The notes under the pieces were generated by a model. That model searched no databases. It saw only the letters and a program-made list of their open reading frames with translations, and had not been told where the DNA came from. Of a DNA stretch of 49,824 nt, positions 8,078 through 18,990 are shown in pieces; the stretch's first letter is position 1; each line of letters opens with the position of its first letter. The translations under genes were made by a program, and so were the position numbers. The stretch is from Alphaproteobacteria bacterium (GTDB taxonomy: Bacteria > Pseudomonadota > Alphaproteobacteria > UBA9655): positions 1 to 49,824 of the forward strand of contig JAIEPE010000030.1 in the NCBI GenBank assembly GCA_019749915.1, given 5' to 3'.

Positions 8078-9409
8078 ATGGAAAAGAAAGTACGTCAGAA
8101 GCTTAAAATTAAATATCCAGATGCTGCAGGTATCGATATAGGTTCAGCTGTTCATTATGTATGTGTTCCTGAGGAACGAGATGAGCCATGTGTGAAAAAG
8201 TTTGGGTCTTTCACAGCTGATTTATATCAGTTAGCCAAGTGGCTTAAGAAGTGCCGTATTAAAACAGTGGTGATGGAATCAACCGGAGTCTATTGGATAC
8301 CTCTTTTTCAAATTTTAGAAGATAGAGGATTTGAGGTAAGGCTTGTAAATGCCCGCTATGTGAAAAATGTGCCAGGGCGAAAATCAGATGTTCAAGATTG
8401 TCGATGGCTGCAACAGCTTCATAGTTATGGTCTTTTGCAGGGCTCTTTTAGACCAGAACAACAGATTTGTACTTTGAGAAGCTATATACGGCAAAGGGAG
8501 ATTTTAACAAAGAGTTCATCAATACACATACAGAGAATGCAGAAGGCATTAACGCAGATGAATATCCTCCTTCACAAAGCTGTAACTGACATAACAGGAG
8601 TTACAGGAATACGAATCATTCAAGCTATACTTGAGGGTGAAAGGAACCCACACAAGCTTGCTCTTTTAAAAGACTACCGCATTAAAAATAATGCAGAGGT
8701 TATAAGTAAATACCTCGAAGGGGACTATAGAGAGGAACATCTTTTTGCATTAAAGCAAGAATTTGAACTCTACAAAGCTTATCGAGAGAAGATCTTTGAA
8801 TGCGATCAACAGATCGCAAGCTGTTATGAACACTTCGATACAAAAGCAGAAGATGAGGTACAGAAAACTCAACGAAAAAAGAATTCAGACAAAAATCATC
8901 CACTATTTGACCTGCATGGAGAACTTCAGAGAATTACGGGAGTTGATTTAACAAAAATTCCAGGTCTCGATGTTCTTGCTATCCAGACGATTATTTCCGA
9001 AGTTGGGTTAGATCCTCATCGTTGGCCCACAGAGAAACATTTTGTATCTTGGTTAGGCTTGAATCCATCAAATAAAATTACAGGAGAGAAGGTTTTTAGT
9101 ACAAAAACCCGTAAAGTTGTTAATCGGGCCTCTACGGCTTTCCGTTTAGCAGCCTTCTCGATCTCTAGGAGCCAAAATGCTCTAGGTGCTTTCTTTAGGC
9201 GAATAAAAAATCGTCTTGGCTCACCAAAAGCCATAACAGCAACAGCTCGCAAAATTGCCTGTATTTTTTACCGCATGCTCAAATATGGACAAGATTATGT
9301 TGAACTTGGCCTGGAGAACTACGAAAAGAAATATAAAGAGAGGATCGTAAAGACCCTACAAAAAAAGGCTTCCGAACTTGGCCTTGTTCTGGTGCCTAAA
9401 GAAATATAA
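8078..9409 (+). CDS. IS110-family DEDD transposase
   Basis: A 443-residue intact transposase. The N-terminal RuvC-like domain shows D20 (AAGIDIGS), E67 (VVMESTGVYW), and D104 and D107 (PGRKSDVQDCRWL), the complete DEDD set. The C-terminal Transposase_20 domain is seen in IPGLDVLAIQTIISEVGLDP and FVSWLGLNPSNKITG, with a serine-bearing helix region AFSISRSQNALGAFFRR. Between them is a longer-than-usual charged, helical segment (about 190-290). IS110 enzymes recombine a circular intermediate into targets chosen by a bridge RNA. A strong AAAGAGGAG box precedes the ATG. No lesion is visible, so this is likely a recent and possibly active insertion into old intron DNA. Confidence 0.95.
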   Translation: MEKKVRQKLKIKYPDAAGIDIGSAVHYVCVPEERDEPCVKKFGSFTADLYQLAKWLKKCRIKTVVMESTGVYWIPLFQILEDRGFEVRLVNARYVKNVPGRKSDVQDCRWLQQLHSYGLLQGSFRPEQQICTLRSYIRQREILTKSSSIHIQRMQKALTQMNILLHKAVTDITGVTGIRIIQAILEGERNPHKLALLKDYRIKNNAEVISKYLEGDYREEHLFALKQEFELYKAYREKIFECDQQIASCYEHFDTKAEDEVQKTQRKKNSDKNHPLFDLHGELQRITGVDLTKIPGLDVLAIQTIISEVGLDPHRWPTEKHFVSWLGLNPSNKITGEKVFSTKTRKVVNRASTAFRLAAFSISRSQNALGAFFRRIKNRLGSPKAITATARKIACIFYRMLKYGQDYVELGLENYEKKYKERIVKTLQKKASELGLVLVPKEI

Positions 9410-9455
9410 CTTTGGCTTTGAGACAAGTTTCTTAGGAGAGATAAAAAATATGGTA

Positions 9456-9501
9456 GGCTAAGCCTTTCTTAAACTTGCAAAAATAAGAAGGGGGCTTAGC
9501 C
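9456..9501. repeat. Perfect-stem hairpin at the right edge of the IS110 element
   Basis: GGCTAAGCC at 9456-9464 pairs with GGCTTAGCC ending at 9501, extended by TTTCTTA against TAAGAAG. The loop is about 12 nt. There is no T-run on the plus strand after it, so it is not an obvious terminator. It could be the element's end or its target. Confidence 0.6.
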
Positions 9502-9603
9502 AATGAGATATAATATATCACAGCATTATTTTTTTGCATCGATGAATTTTCCTATGTGTATAGTCAACAATAATTTTTCCTCATATTAAAAAATATGCAG
9601 ATG

Positions 9604-10261
9604 ATCGAGTAGGGGGAGCTTCACAGCTCCTCCCTCTCACACCACCAGTACGTGCGATGTCGCATACGGCGGTTTCAGTTAAACTTTTACCAAAGCTACC
9701 TTCTGTTTCAAGCTTATGAGTGACCTTGTTCTCTAAACCAAGTCTTATTCATCGCATGATGAACCGGAATACTCATGGATAAATGCCACCACCCTTTAGC
9801 TGAGTTTGCTAAAGGCCATGCACTGCATTTGGGCACTCCTAAACTTATAAGGAATTGTGCTATCGACCTACTTTGCTTTCGCTGCTTAAGTCGATAACAC
9901 CTCACCTTCCGTCGTATCCATTTGTCCAAAACCTCGATTTGGCTGGGCCACTGCGTCAGCTGAAAGTAGTTAATCCATCCACTCAAAGCCTGGTTTAGTT
10001 CAGCTATAATTAAATCTAAACTAACGCCACGGCTTCGTTTTGTGATGTATCGTACTTTATCTTTAAGACGATCTAAACTTTGCTGTGCAATGACTAATTT
10101 CCCCTCCTCAAGCAATCGATACCCAAGAAATTGCCGCTCATTTACAGAGGCGTACCCACTCTTGGTCTCGTTCAGCTTCAGTCTTAGACATTTTTCGAGA
10201 AACTTCTTTACCGATTCTATCACTCGCTCACCCGCTCTCAGGCTTCTTACATAGATGTTGC
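9604..10261 (-). mobile_element. Group IIC intron, 3' part (maturase C-terminus plus domains V and VI)
   Basis: Downstream of the maturase fragment, the minus strand carries a domain V-like hairpin at 9641-9673 (ACCGCC pairs with GGTGGT, inner TGCG/CGCA stem, ACAT loop) and then GTGTGAGAGGG, a domain VI hairpin with GGAGCTGTGAAGCTCC, and a CTACTCGAT 3' end near 9604. That arrangement is characteristic of group IIC introns. The 5' half is absent: the upstream neighbour is a complete intron and beyond it a maturase of a different class. Confidence 0.65.
9714..10261 (-). pseudogene. Group IIC intron maturase, C-terminal part
   Basis: About 181 residues, starting in the codon after YADD (CNIYVRSLRAGERV), then a thumb/maturase domain X (RSRGVSLDLIIAELN, LSGWINYFQ, LDKWIRRKVRCYRLKQ) and an ending close to that of group IIC LtrA proteins (GWWHLSMSIPVHHAMNK). 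The palm with the first catalytic Asp is missing. It joins in frame with the upstream ML-type maturase fragment if the intervening intron is removed (…GAC-T + GC-AAC gives Asp-Cys-Asn). The two parts come from different intron classes, so this is a mosaic. Confidence 0.7.
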
Positions 10262-10301
10262 GGTGAGTCAGCGTCAGGAACTTCCCCCAACGCTGCTCGC
10301 A

Positions 10302-10335
10302 GAACTGTACGTGAACGTCGCCGCTCATACAGCTC
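10302..10335 (-). ncRNA. Group II intron domain V
   Basis: 34 nt on the minus strand: outer stem GAGCTGTA with TACAGTTC, inner stem TGAGCG with CGTTCA, closed by a GCGA (GNRA) tetraloop, with the usual bulge before the distal stem. Domain V is the catalytic core of the ribozyme. Its intact form supports a functional intron. Confidence 0.8.
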
Positions 10336-10338
10336 CCA

Positions 10339-11586
10339 TTATCCAACCGGTGATCCAAGACCTAATCTCCAATGAATGAATAACCCAGGCTCACGCTTTC
10401 TCACGCAACCTAACCAGTGCTTCGCTCTTTGTTTATGTCCTTGGAATCTCTTGTATTTCCTCATGACCCACCTAATAAGATATCGCTCTATGTTTCGTAG
10501 AAAAGGATACATGGCCGATTTATAATATCTTCCATAGTAATTTACCCATCCCTGCACATAAGCATTAAACATCCTTGTTAGATCATCAATGTTCTTGTCG
10601 CTGCGTAGATGAATCTTCCAACTCCGAATTTCTTTTCGAATTCGGTTTGCAGCTCCCTGACTTACCGCAGGTGTGAAGTTAACAAAGCACTTCCCCATCT
10701 TATTCTTTGATAGACGGGGACGAAATGTATACCCAAGAAAATCAAAGCGTTCATGCTCATATGAGCCTCTCCGATCCACATCCTTACAGTACACAATCTT
10801 TGTCTTCTCTGGATGTAATTCAAGACCACATTCTTTTAATCTGATCCTAATTTCTTCCAGTACCCTCTCAGCCTGCTTTAGAGAGCTACAATGCGCCAAA
10901 ATATCATCGGCAAAGCGCTCAAACTTTACTTCTGGAAAGCGTCTCTTCATCCATTTGTCAAATGCATAATGCATGAATATATTGGCTAATAAAGGACTCA
11001 CAACCCCTCCTTGCGGAGTTCCTTGCTCCCTTTTGATCAGTTCTCCAGCTTCTCTTTGGAGGGGCGCTTTAAGCCACCTCTCAATGTAAAGATGAATCCA
11101 CTTCTCATCCGTATGGAACTTTATCGCTTTCATCATGAGCTCATGATCTAAATTATCAAAGAAACCCTTGATATCTAGATCAATGCACCAATCCTGTCGC
11201 CAACACCGTTTCCTTGCTGTTCCTACTGCATCTAATGCTGATTTCCCTGGACGATATCCATAGGAGTCTTCATGAAATGTCGGTTCTACCAATGGCTCCA
11301 AATATAGCTTTGCTATAGTTTGGGCCACACGATCCGAAACAGTTGGAATTCCCAATAAACGTGTTTGGCCATCAGATTTTGGTATTTCCACTGCCCTTAT
11401 GGGTGGTGGAAAGTATGTGCCCGATGACATTCGGTTCCATAGCTTGTAAAGGTTGCTCTTTAAGTTTAATTCAAAATCCTCAATGGATTCCTCATCAACC
11501 CCAAAAGCACCTTTGTTCGCCTTAACTCTTTCCCAAGCGGCCATTACGCTTTTCTTGGAAATACAAAATGGTTTTGTCTTATCCAC
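10339..11586 (-). CDS. ltrA: Group II intron reverse transcriptase/maturase (LtrA family), intact
   Basis: 415 residues, full length for this class. Reverse-transcriptase blocks are all visible: RVKANKGAFGVDEESIEDF, IPKSDGQTRLLGIPTVSDR, YGYRPGKSALDAV, CIDLDIKGFFDNLDH (catalytic Asp137 and Asp139), GTPQGGVVSPLLANIFM, and FADD at 225-228, the catalytic pair in its F/YADD context. The C-terminal maturase domain X holds FNAYVQGWVNYYGRY and ends HWRLGLGSPVG. No HNH endonuclease domain is present. The protein binds its intron RNA, aids splicing and copies the intron into DNA targets. It is the only undamaged maturase in this cluster. Confidence 0.93.
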   Translation of the reverse strand: MDKTKPFCISKKSVMAAWERVKANKGAFGVDEESIEDFELNLKSNLYKLWNRMSSGTYFPPPIRAVEIPKSDGQTRLLGIPTVSDRVAQTIAKLYLEPLVEPTFHEDSYGYRPGKSALDAVGTARKRCWRQDWCIDLDIKGFFDNLDHELMMKAIKFHTDEKWIHLYIERWLKAPLQREAGELIKREQGTPQGGVVSPLLANIFMHYAFDKWMKRRFPEVKFERFADDILAHCSSLKQAERVLEEIRIRLKECGLELHPEKTKIVYCKDVDRRGSYEHERFDFLGYTFRPRLSKNKMGKCFVNFTPAVSQGAANRIRKEIRSWKIHLRSDKNIDDLTRMFNAYVQGWVNYYGRYYKSAMYPFLRNIERYLIRWVMRKYKRFQGHKQRAKHWLGCVRKREPGLFIHWRLGLGSPVG

Positions 11587-12142
11587 TTTAGTTCATCCCA
11601 TTCTCATGGTTGTCTAATCAATAAGACGGATAACTCAACCCCTTCGCTCCACTCCCTTTCAGGAGTTTCATCACTATTACGGGTTGATCCGCCCCTATGC
11701 CCTGCTTTGGTACTCAGATCCTTGTGGGGCTTCCACTTGAATCGCTCCCTTTGCATCAGTGCATAGGTTCCCACGTTCCATATAAGAGCCTGTATCAAGT
11801 TCGTGCCACCTCTATGCCGGAGACCACTTAGCCAGTAGATAGGTTCCCGCTAAGCTTATCCCGAGTTAACGACTTCCCCTCGGTTTTGATCTCATTTATA
11901 CGCTTTCGACACTTCAGCAGTGGTTCAATCGCTTCATCTCCTTGATCCTTACCTGATATCTTGTAAGATACCTTTTCTCTAACGCTCACCACCCTGGCTT
12001 TTGACCAACGCAGCTTAGAGTAGTTTGAAGCCTCTTCCTACAAAGCGGCTCCAGAGGGCCCTCCTCCATCTCTCATATAGTTGCACACAAATTTGATTTA
12101 CATTACGGCTTCATATAATCCTCCTTTGTGCTCGTGGCACAC

Positions 12143-13049
12143 AGTCATCAGCATACCTCACGTACCACAAACGGCGGAAGTTTGGATCGTTTGGGTCTCG
12201 GGATGGCATAGATTGAAGCTGTCGCTTAAGTCTATGTACTCGTTCCCAATTATCCTTCCTTCTTGCCTCTGCAGCTTGCATTTGTAACCTGACGTAAGGT
12301 AGGTTTGCTTTCCGTCGCGAACCACGTGTATAGGTTGGTATAAGTTGCTCTTCAACGTATTTATCCAAGCGATTGAGTACGATATTACTACAAATTGGAC
12401 CTATGACTGACCCTTGCGGCACGCCGCTGTAGGTATGGTTATATCTCCAATCCTCTAAATATCCCGCTTTAAGAAGTCCTCCTAAGAGTCGGATAAAGCG
12501 ATTATCGTGAAAGCTTTCTTGTAAAATGCTGAGCAAAGCAGAATGGTCTATTTTGTCAAAGCAAGCACAGATATCTCCCTCGATGAACCATTTTGTTCCT
12601 TTCCCTTTTTGTATGACTTCTCGAAGGGCGGTATGGCACCCTCGTTTTGGCCTGAACCCATGAGAATGGACACTAAACTGAGGTTCGTAATAGGCCTCCA
12701 GGATGGACCTTATTACTTCTTGAAGTAACTTATCTGACCATGAAGGTAGTCCTAACGGTCTTAGTTTTGTTTTTCCATTCTTTTTGGGTATAAAGATACG
12801 TCGTACTGAAATCCATTTATATCTCTCATTACGTAGTAAGTTAATGATCGTTTCAATTTTCTCCAGTGACATACCATCTACTGTTTCTGGCGTTGTTCCT
12901 TCTGTCATAGCACCTTTATTACGGTAAAGCTTGCCGTAGGCACATAGATAGAGGTCCCGTTGATATAGTAAACGGTAAGCATCTTCTACCGCCAATCCAC
13001 GTTGTCCGCGTTTGCGTATGATATTAAGTATCGTCTCGGCGTCCCGCAT
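12143..13049 (-). pseudogene. ML-type group II intron maturase, N-terminal half up to YADD
   Basis: 302 residues from an ATG at 13049 with AAGGAG upstream. It shows YRLLYQRDLYLCAYGKLY, ETVDGMSLEKI, RRIFIPKKNGKTKLRPLG, HGFRPKRGCHTALREV, EGDICACFDKIDH, GVPQGSVIGPICSNIVL and the long insertion before block 5 (SRDPNDPNFRRL) that marks the ML lineage, then YVRYADD at 296-302. At the next base a complete intron begins; ten or so further codons read through its 5' end. The thumb and domain X are missing. Confidence 0.8.
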
Positions 13050-13591
13050 CGTGCGTACCTAACGTCTCCTTTCTATCCAATTACCTGCCCCCCTTCGCCA
13101 TGTGGCCGGCTTTCCCGTCCTCGGACTACTACGAGGGCTCCGTGACCCTAGAGCTCTCGCCCCTTAGGCCATCCCATGTTTCATCATTAAGAAACGATAT
13201 CAACATTATTAGTTCACAATGTTGATAGTGTAGAACGACTTAGGTCCTCCGTTCGTCTCCTTGAATGAGTTCATTGCTCATCGTCCTCTAATCAGAGCGT
13301 GGTATAGACGAAAATCCAATCCATACATATCAAAGGCGTCGGGTTGCAGACATGCTACCGACGAGTGTGGGTTCCACCACTGGAGGCTAGAGTTCAGGCA
13401 GTTTAGCTTTAACCATATCGTTCAGGTGTCGCAGGGCTATATCATACATGTCTTCTGATATCCCCCACTTTATCATCATGCTGTTGTCCCATCCTCCTTT
13501 CAGATTTAGGTGAGATGTTCACCTCAAGGTCATTTGCTCTGAACCTTGCCCAGTTTCACTGGGAATTTACTTAATGTGCACCATGGCGCAC
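12143..13591 (-). mobile_element. Group II intron (ML-like), 5' half, inserted in an IS5-type transposase
   Basis: Begins GTGCGCCATGG at 13591, directly after the codons Trp-Val-Glu-Asn of an IS5-like transposase, so the insertion point is exact. About 540 nt of structured intron RNA follow, including GAAAGGAGGATGGG and paired arms such as TTCCCAGTGAAACTGGG, then its maturase gene, broken at YADD by the complete intron. Its own domain V and VI are not found; the expected 3' half has been replaced by that of a group IIC intron. Confidence 0.75.
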
Positions 13592-13849
13592 ATTTTCAAC
13601 CCACTGGGCACAAACCTCTTCATCAGATAGAGCAAAGGTATGCTTTAGGATATGCAAGCCAATCATCATCCGAGAGGGAATGCCAGGACGTCCATTTTCA
13701 GAAAAGAACTTTCCAAAATGATCATCGAGTCGTTCCCAGTCAATCCCATGAGCAAGAATCACTAGCTCGTGTCTCATGTTAATGATGTTCTCAAGTCGAT
13801 GTCTGAATAAATCCTGCTGATTATCCGATTGAGCTTTTGGAGGTCGCAT
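13592..13849 (-). pseudogene. IS5-like transposase, N-terminal half split by a group II intron
   Basis: From ATG at 13849: MRPPKAQSDNQQDLF, IINMRHELVILAHGIDW, GRPGIPSRMMIGLHILKH and SDEEVCAQWVEN, the standard N-terminus of this transposase type (DUF772 domain). An upstream ATG at 13906 is less likely because a strong hairpin lies between. The frame stops at 13592 where intron sequence starts. Its C-terminal half is not on the other side of the intron cluster; a matching C-terminal piece occurs at 14039-14173 on the opposite strand. Confidence 0.75.
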
Positions 13850-13860
13850 AAAATTCCCTG

Positions 13861-13913
13861 TAAATAATTGCAAGTTTTTGAGGCCTAATCCTCTCTTTTC
13901 TTGCAATTATTTA
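13861..13913. repeat. Perfect 14-bp stem-loop ahead of the IS5-like transposase
   Basis: TAAATAATTGCAAG at 13861-13874 is the exact inverse complement of CTTGCAATTATTTA at 13900-13913, with a 25-nt loop. It precedes the transposase start on the minus strand. Such hairpins in IS leaders can block read-through transcription or hide the start region, which is inference here. Confidence 0.75.
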
Positions 13914-13960
13914 TACTCCAATTCTCTCGTTTTTCCTAGAGTTTAACTGGATTCCTAGCC

Positions 13961-14228
13961 CTTTTTAACGTCCGACTCCTTATTGTGATGGATATTCAAG
14001 TTTCATCCCTTCGTCTTGGAATCACCGTTTAATTCTGACCGGATTATACTTCAGACAAAATGAATGCCATCCTTTCGGGTATGGGTCATAACTTCAAACC
14101 TCTCTTCCGATGGATCAGAAATCTTTTTGCCTTTATTCTCTCCCTTCTCTTCGGAAGAACTTCCTTGAACTGACCCCACAACCTCTTCCAACCCTCATGC
14201 CAAATGAACTTAAACGTGGCTTTTTAAC
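13961..14228. repeat. Possible IS ends (shared 9-mer CTTTTTAAC)
   Basis: CTTTTTAAC occurs at 13961-13969 and 14220-14228. The first is where the 5' end of the minus-strand transposase half would lie and the second is where the 3' end of the plus-strand half would lie, so GTTAAAAAG fits as the outer terminus of both pieces. The match is only nine bases. Confidence 0.35.
14039..14173 (+). pseudogene. IS5-like transposase, C-terminal tail
   Basis: The plus strand reads PDYTSDKMNAILSGMGHNFK and then PLFRWIRNLFAFI before a TGA at 14171-14173. This resembles the C-terminal end of the same transposase type whose N-terminus is at 13849 ('gd.mNailaa.G.NfrkLlr'). A TGA directly upstream shows it is only a tail. 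Its orientation is opposite to the N-terminal half 190 bp away, so a rearrangement has occurred. Confidence 0.5.
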
Positions 14229-14408
14229 AGTTCAACTAAATAGACGTTAGATTTCTCACATACCTCCATGGAGTAATCCAATTTTTTGACCACACATTTT
14301 CCTTTTAGAACAGGAGCGGTGAAGAAAAAAGACTTAATCTACTGCTACCTATATGCTACCTAGGAATTTTTTAAAAAACTTGATAGCTTAAGAAGCCCTT
14401 TATCCTTA
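14174..14408. other. Gene-free boundary between mobile cluster and tRNA-His
   Basis: No gene is seen. A TGCTACC motif is repeated at 14343-14349 and 14354-14360, about 50 bp from the 3' end of the tRNA gene. Paired boxes like this are sometimes found near integrase sites at tRNA genes, but no integrase is present. Confidence 0.35.
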
Positions 14409-14486
14409 TGGGGCGAGTGATGGGAATTGAACCCACGGCCTCCAGTGCCACAAACTGGCGCTCTAACCAACTGAGCTACACCCGCC
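14409..14486 (-). tRNA. tRNA-His (GTG anticodon)
   Basis: The minus strand folds as a standard tRNA. The acceptor GGCGGGTG pairs with CACTCGCC, an 8-bp stem that includes the extra G-1:C73 pair diagnostic of tRNA-His. The D arm is GCTCAGTTGGTTAGAGC, the anticodon stem CCAGT/ACTGG holds loop TTGTGGC with anticodon GTG, and the T arm is GTGGGTTCAATTCCCAT. The CCA end is encoded (14409-14411). Confidence 0.97.
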
Positions 14487-14628
14487 ATAAAATGGATAAA
14501 GCCCATCTAGTCAAAATTTAAGCTGTTCGTCAAGATCTGGTTTCTTTTCAAATTAACTATTTTCCACTGGAAATTCGCGAAAGATAGTCTTAAAGTACGC
14601 TCGAGACAAAAGGATGAGATAGAAAACC

Positions 14629-14922
14629 ATGCTAACAGTTTTACTTGTAGTGCACTTATTAATCACGATCGCCTTGATCGGCGTGATTTTAATTCAACGT
14701 AGCGAAGGCGGAATGGGCCTTGGGGGCGGAACCATGGGGGGGATGATGACAACCCGTGGATCGGCCAACCTCTTAACCCATGTCACAGCCATACTTGCTG
14801 CCTGTTTTTTGATTACCAGCTTGGGACTTGCTATTTTAGCAAGCCATAAAAGCCGACCTTCTTCGATTTTGGATGCAGCCCCTCAAGGGGGGCCATCCCT
14901 TCCGCAACCTAAAACAGATTAA
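14629..14922 (+). CDS. secG: Preprotein translocase subunit SecG
   Basis: 97 residues with the SecG layout: an N-terminal transmembrane helix (LLVVHLLITIALIGVILIQ), the conserved glycine-rich cytosolic loop (RSEGGMGLGGGTMGG), a second helix (LTHVTAILAACFLITSLGLAI) and a short polar tail ending in a Pro-rich segment. SecG joins SecY and SecE in the inner-membrane channel and assists SecA-driven export. It lies about 57 bp upstream of pyrG on the same strand, the usual alphaproteobacterial neighbour order. An AAGGATGAG box lies upstream of the ATG. Confidence 0.95.
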   Translation: MLTVLLVVHLLITIALIGVILIQRSEGGMGLGGGTMGGMMTTRGSANLLTHVTAILAACFLITSLGLAILASHKSRPSSILDAAPQGGPSLPQPKTD

Positions 14923-14952
14923 TTCTTTGACGAATTGTCTGTTTCAGGCTAA

Positions 14953-16617
<1,665 letters not shown>

Positions 16618-16629
16618 TAGGAGTATAAT

Positions 16630-18743
<2,114 letters not shown>

Positions 18744-18749
18744 CTTAGC

Positions 18750-18905
18750 ACCTGACAAATTTTTTCGTCGTCATTGCGAGCCCCCAAAGGGGGCGCGGCA
18801 ATCCATGGATTCACTTGAAAGATGGATTACTTCGGCGGGTCTTCGACCCTTCTCGCAATGACGAAAAAACGTGATTTTCCTTAGGGTGTAAAAATTCGTC
18901 AGGTG
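18750..18905. repeat. Nested palindromic intergenic repeat
   Basis: Inner arms CGTCATTGCGAG (18769-18780) and CTCGCAATGACG (18852-18863), flanked by T- and A-runs, enclose GC-rich sub-hairpins (CCCCCAAAGGGGG and GGGTCTTCGACCC). Outer arms ACCTGACAAATTTTT (from 18750) and AAAAATTCGTCAGGT (to 18905) enclose it in turn. The CATTGCGAG…CTCGCAATG type is a common MITE-like repeat in alphaproteobacteria and Rickettsiales. It lies between two convergent genes, eno and lpd. Confidence 0.85.
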
Positions 18906-18990
18906 GTGAGATTTATACACAGAGACGCCATCCTAAGACCTCTTGTGCCTCAAAAGTAGTAAGAAGGTTTTATTAAAGCTCCATTAGGAG

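Larger units (their letters stand above)
7802..9463 (+). mobile_element. IS110-family insertion sequence, apparently complete
   Basis: Contains one intact transposase gene flanked by about 276 bp of non-coding DNA on the left and about 50 bp on the right. Both proposed edges carry the 8-mer GGCTAAGC (7794-7801 and 9456-9463), which could be the target core repeated at the junctions. IS110 elements normally lack long terminal inverted repeats and none are seen. The long 5' non-coding part fits the IS110 (not IS1111) group. The edges are a proposal; the transposase is certain. Confidence 0.55.
10262..12142 (-). mobile_element. Complete group II intron inserted at the YADD codons of another maturase
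   Basis: 5' end GTGTGCC at 12142 (fits GTGYG), a roughly 550-nt structured 5' region, an intact maturase gene, a canonical 34-nt domain V at 10302-10335 and a short domain VI hairpin, with a 3' end at ACTCAC/ACTCACC near 10262-10263. Total about 1.88 kb. The flanks are the codons for Tyr-Ala-Asp-Asp of a reverse transcriptase on the 5' side and Cys-Asn-Ile-Tyr of a reverse transcriptase on the 3' side. All parts needed for splicing and mobility look present. The exact 3' base is uncertain by one or two nucleotides. Confidence 0.75.

Noticed and set aside
9641-9673. Domain V of the IIC remnant considered inactive because its loop is not GNRA
   Set aside because: The ACAT loop is unusual, but group IIC loops vary and I cannot judge activity by eye.
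10042-10969. Plus-strand frames opposite the intron maturases
   Set aside because: They are mirror frames of well-supported minus-strand maturase genes.
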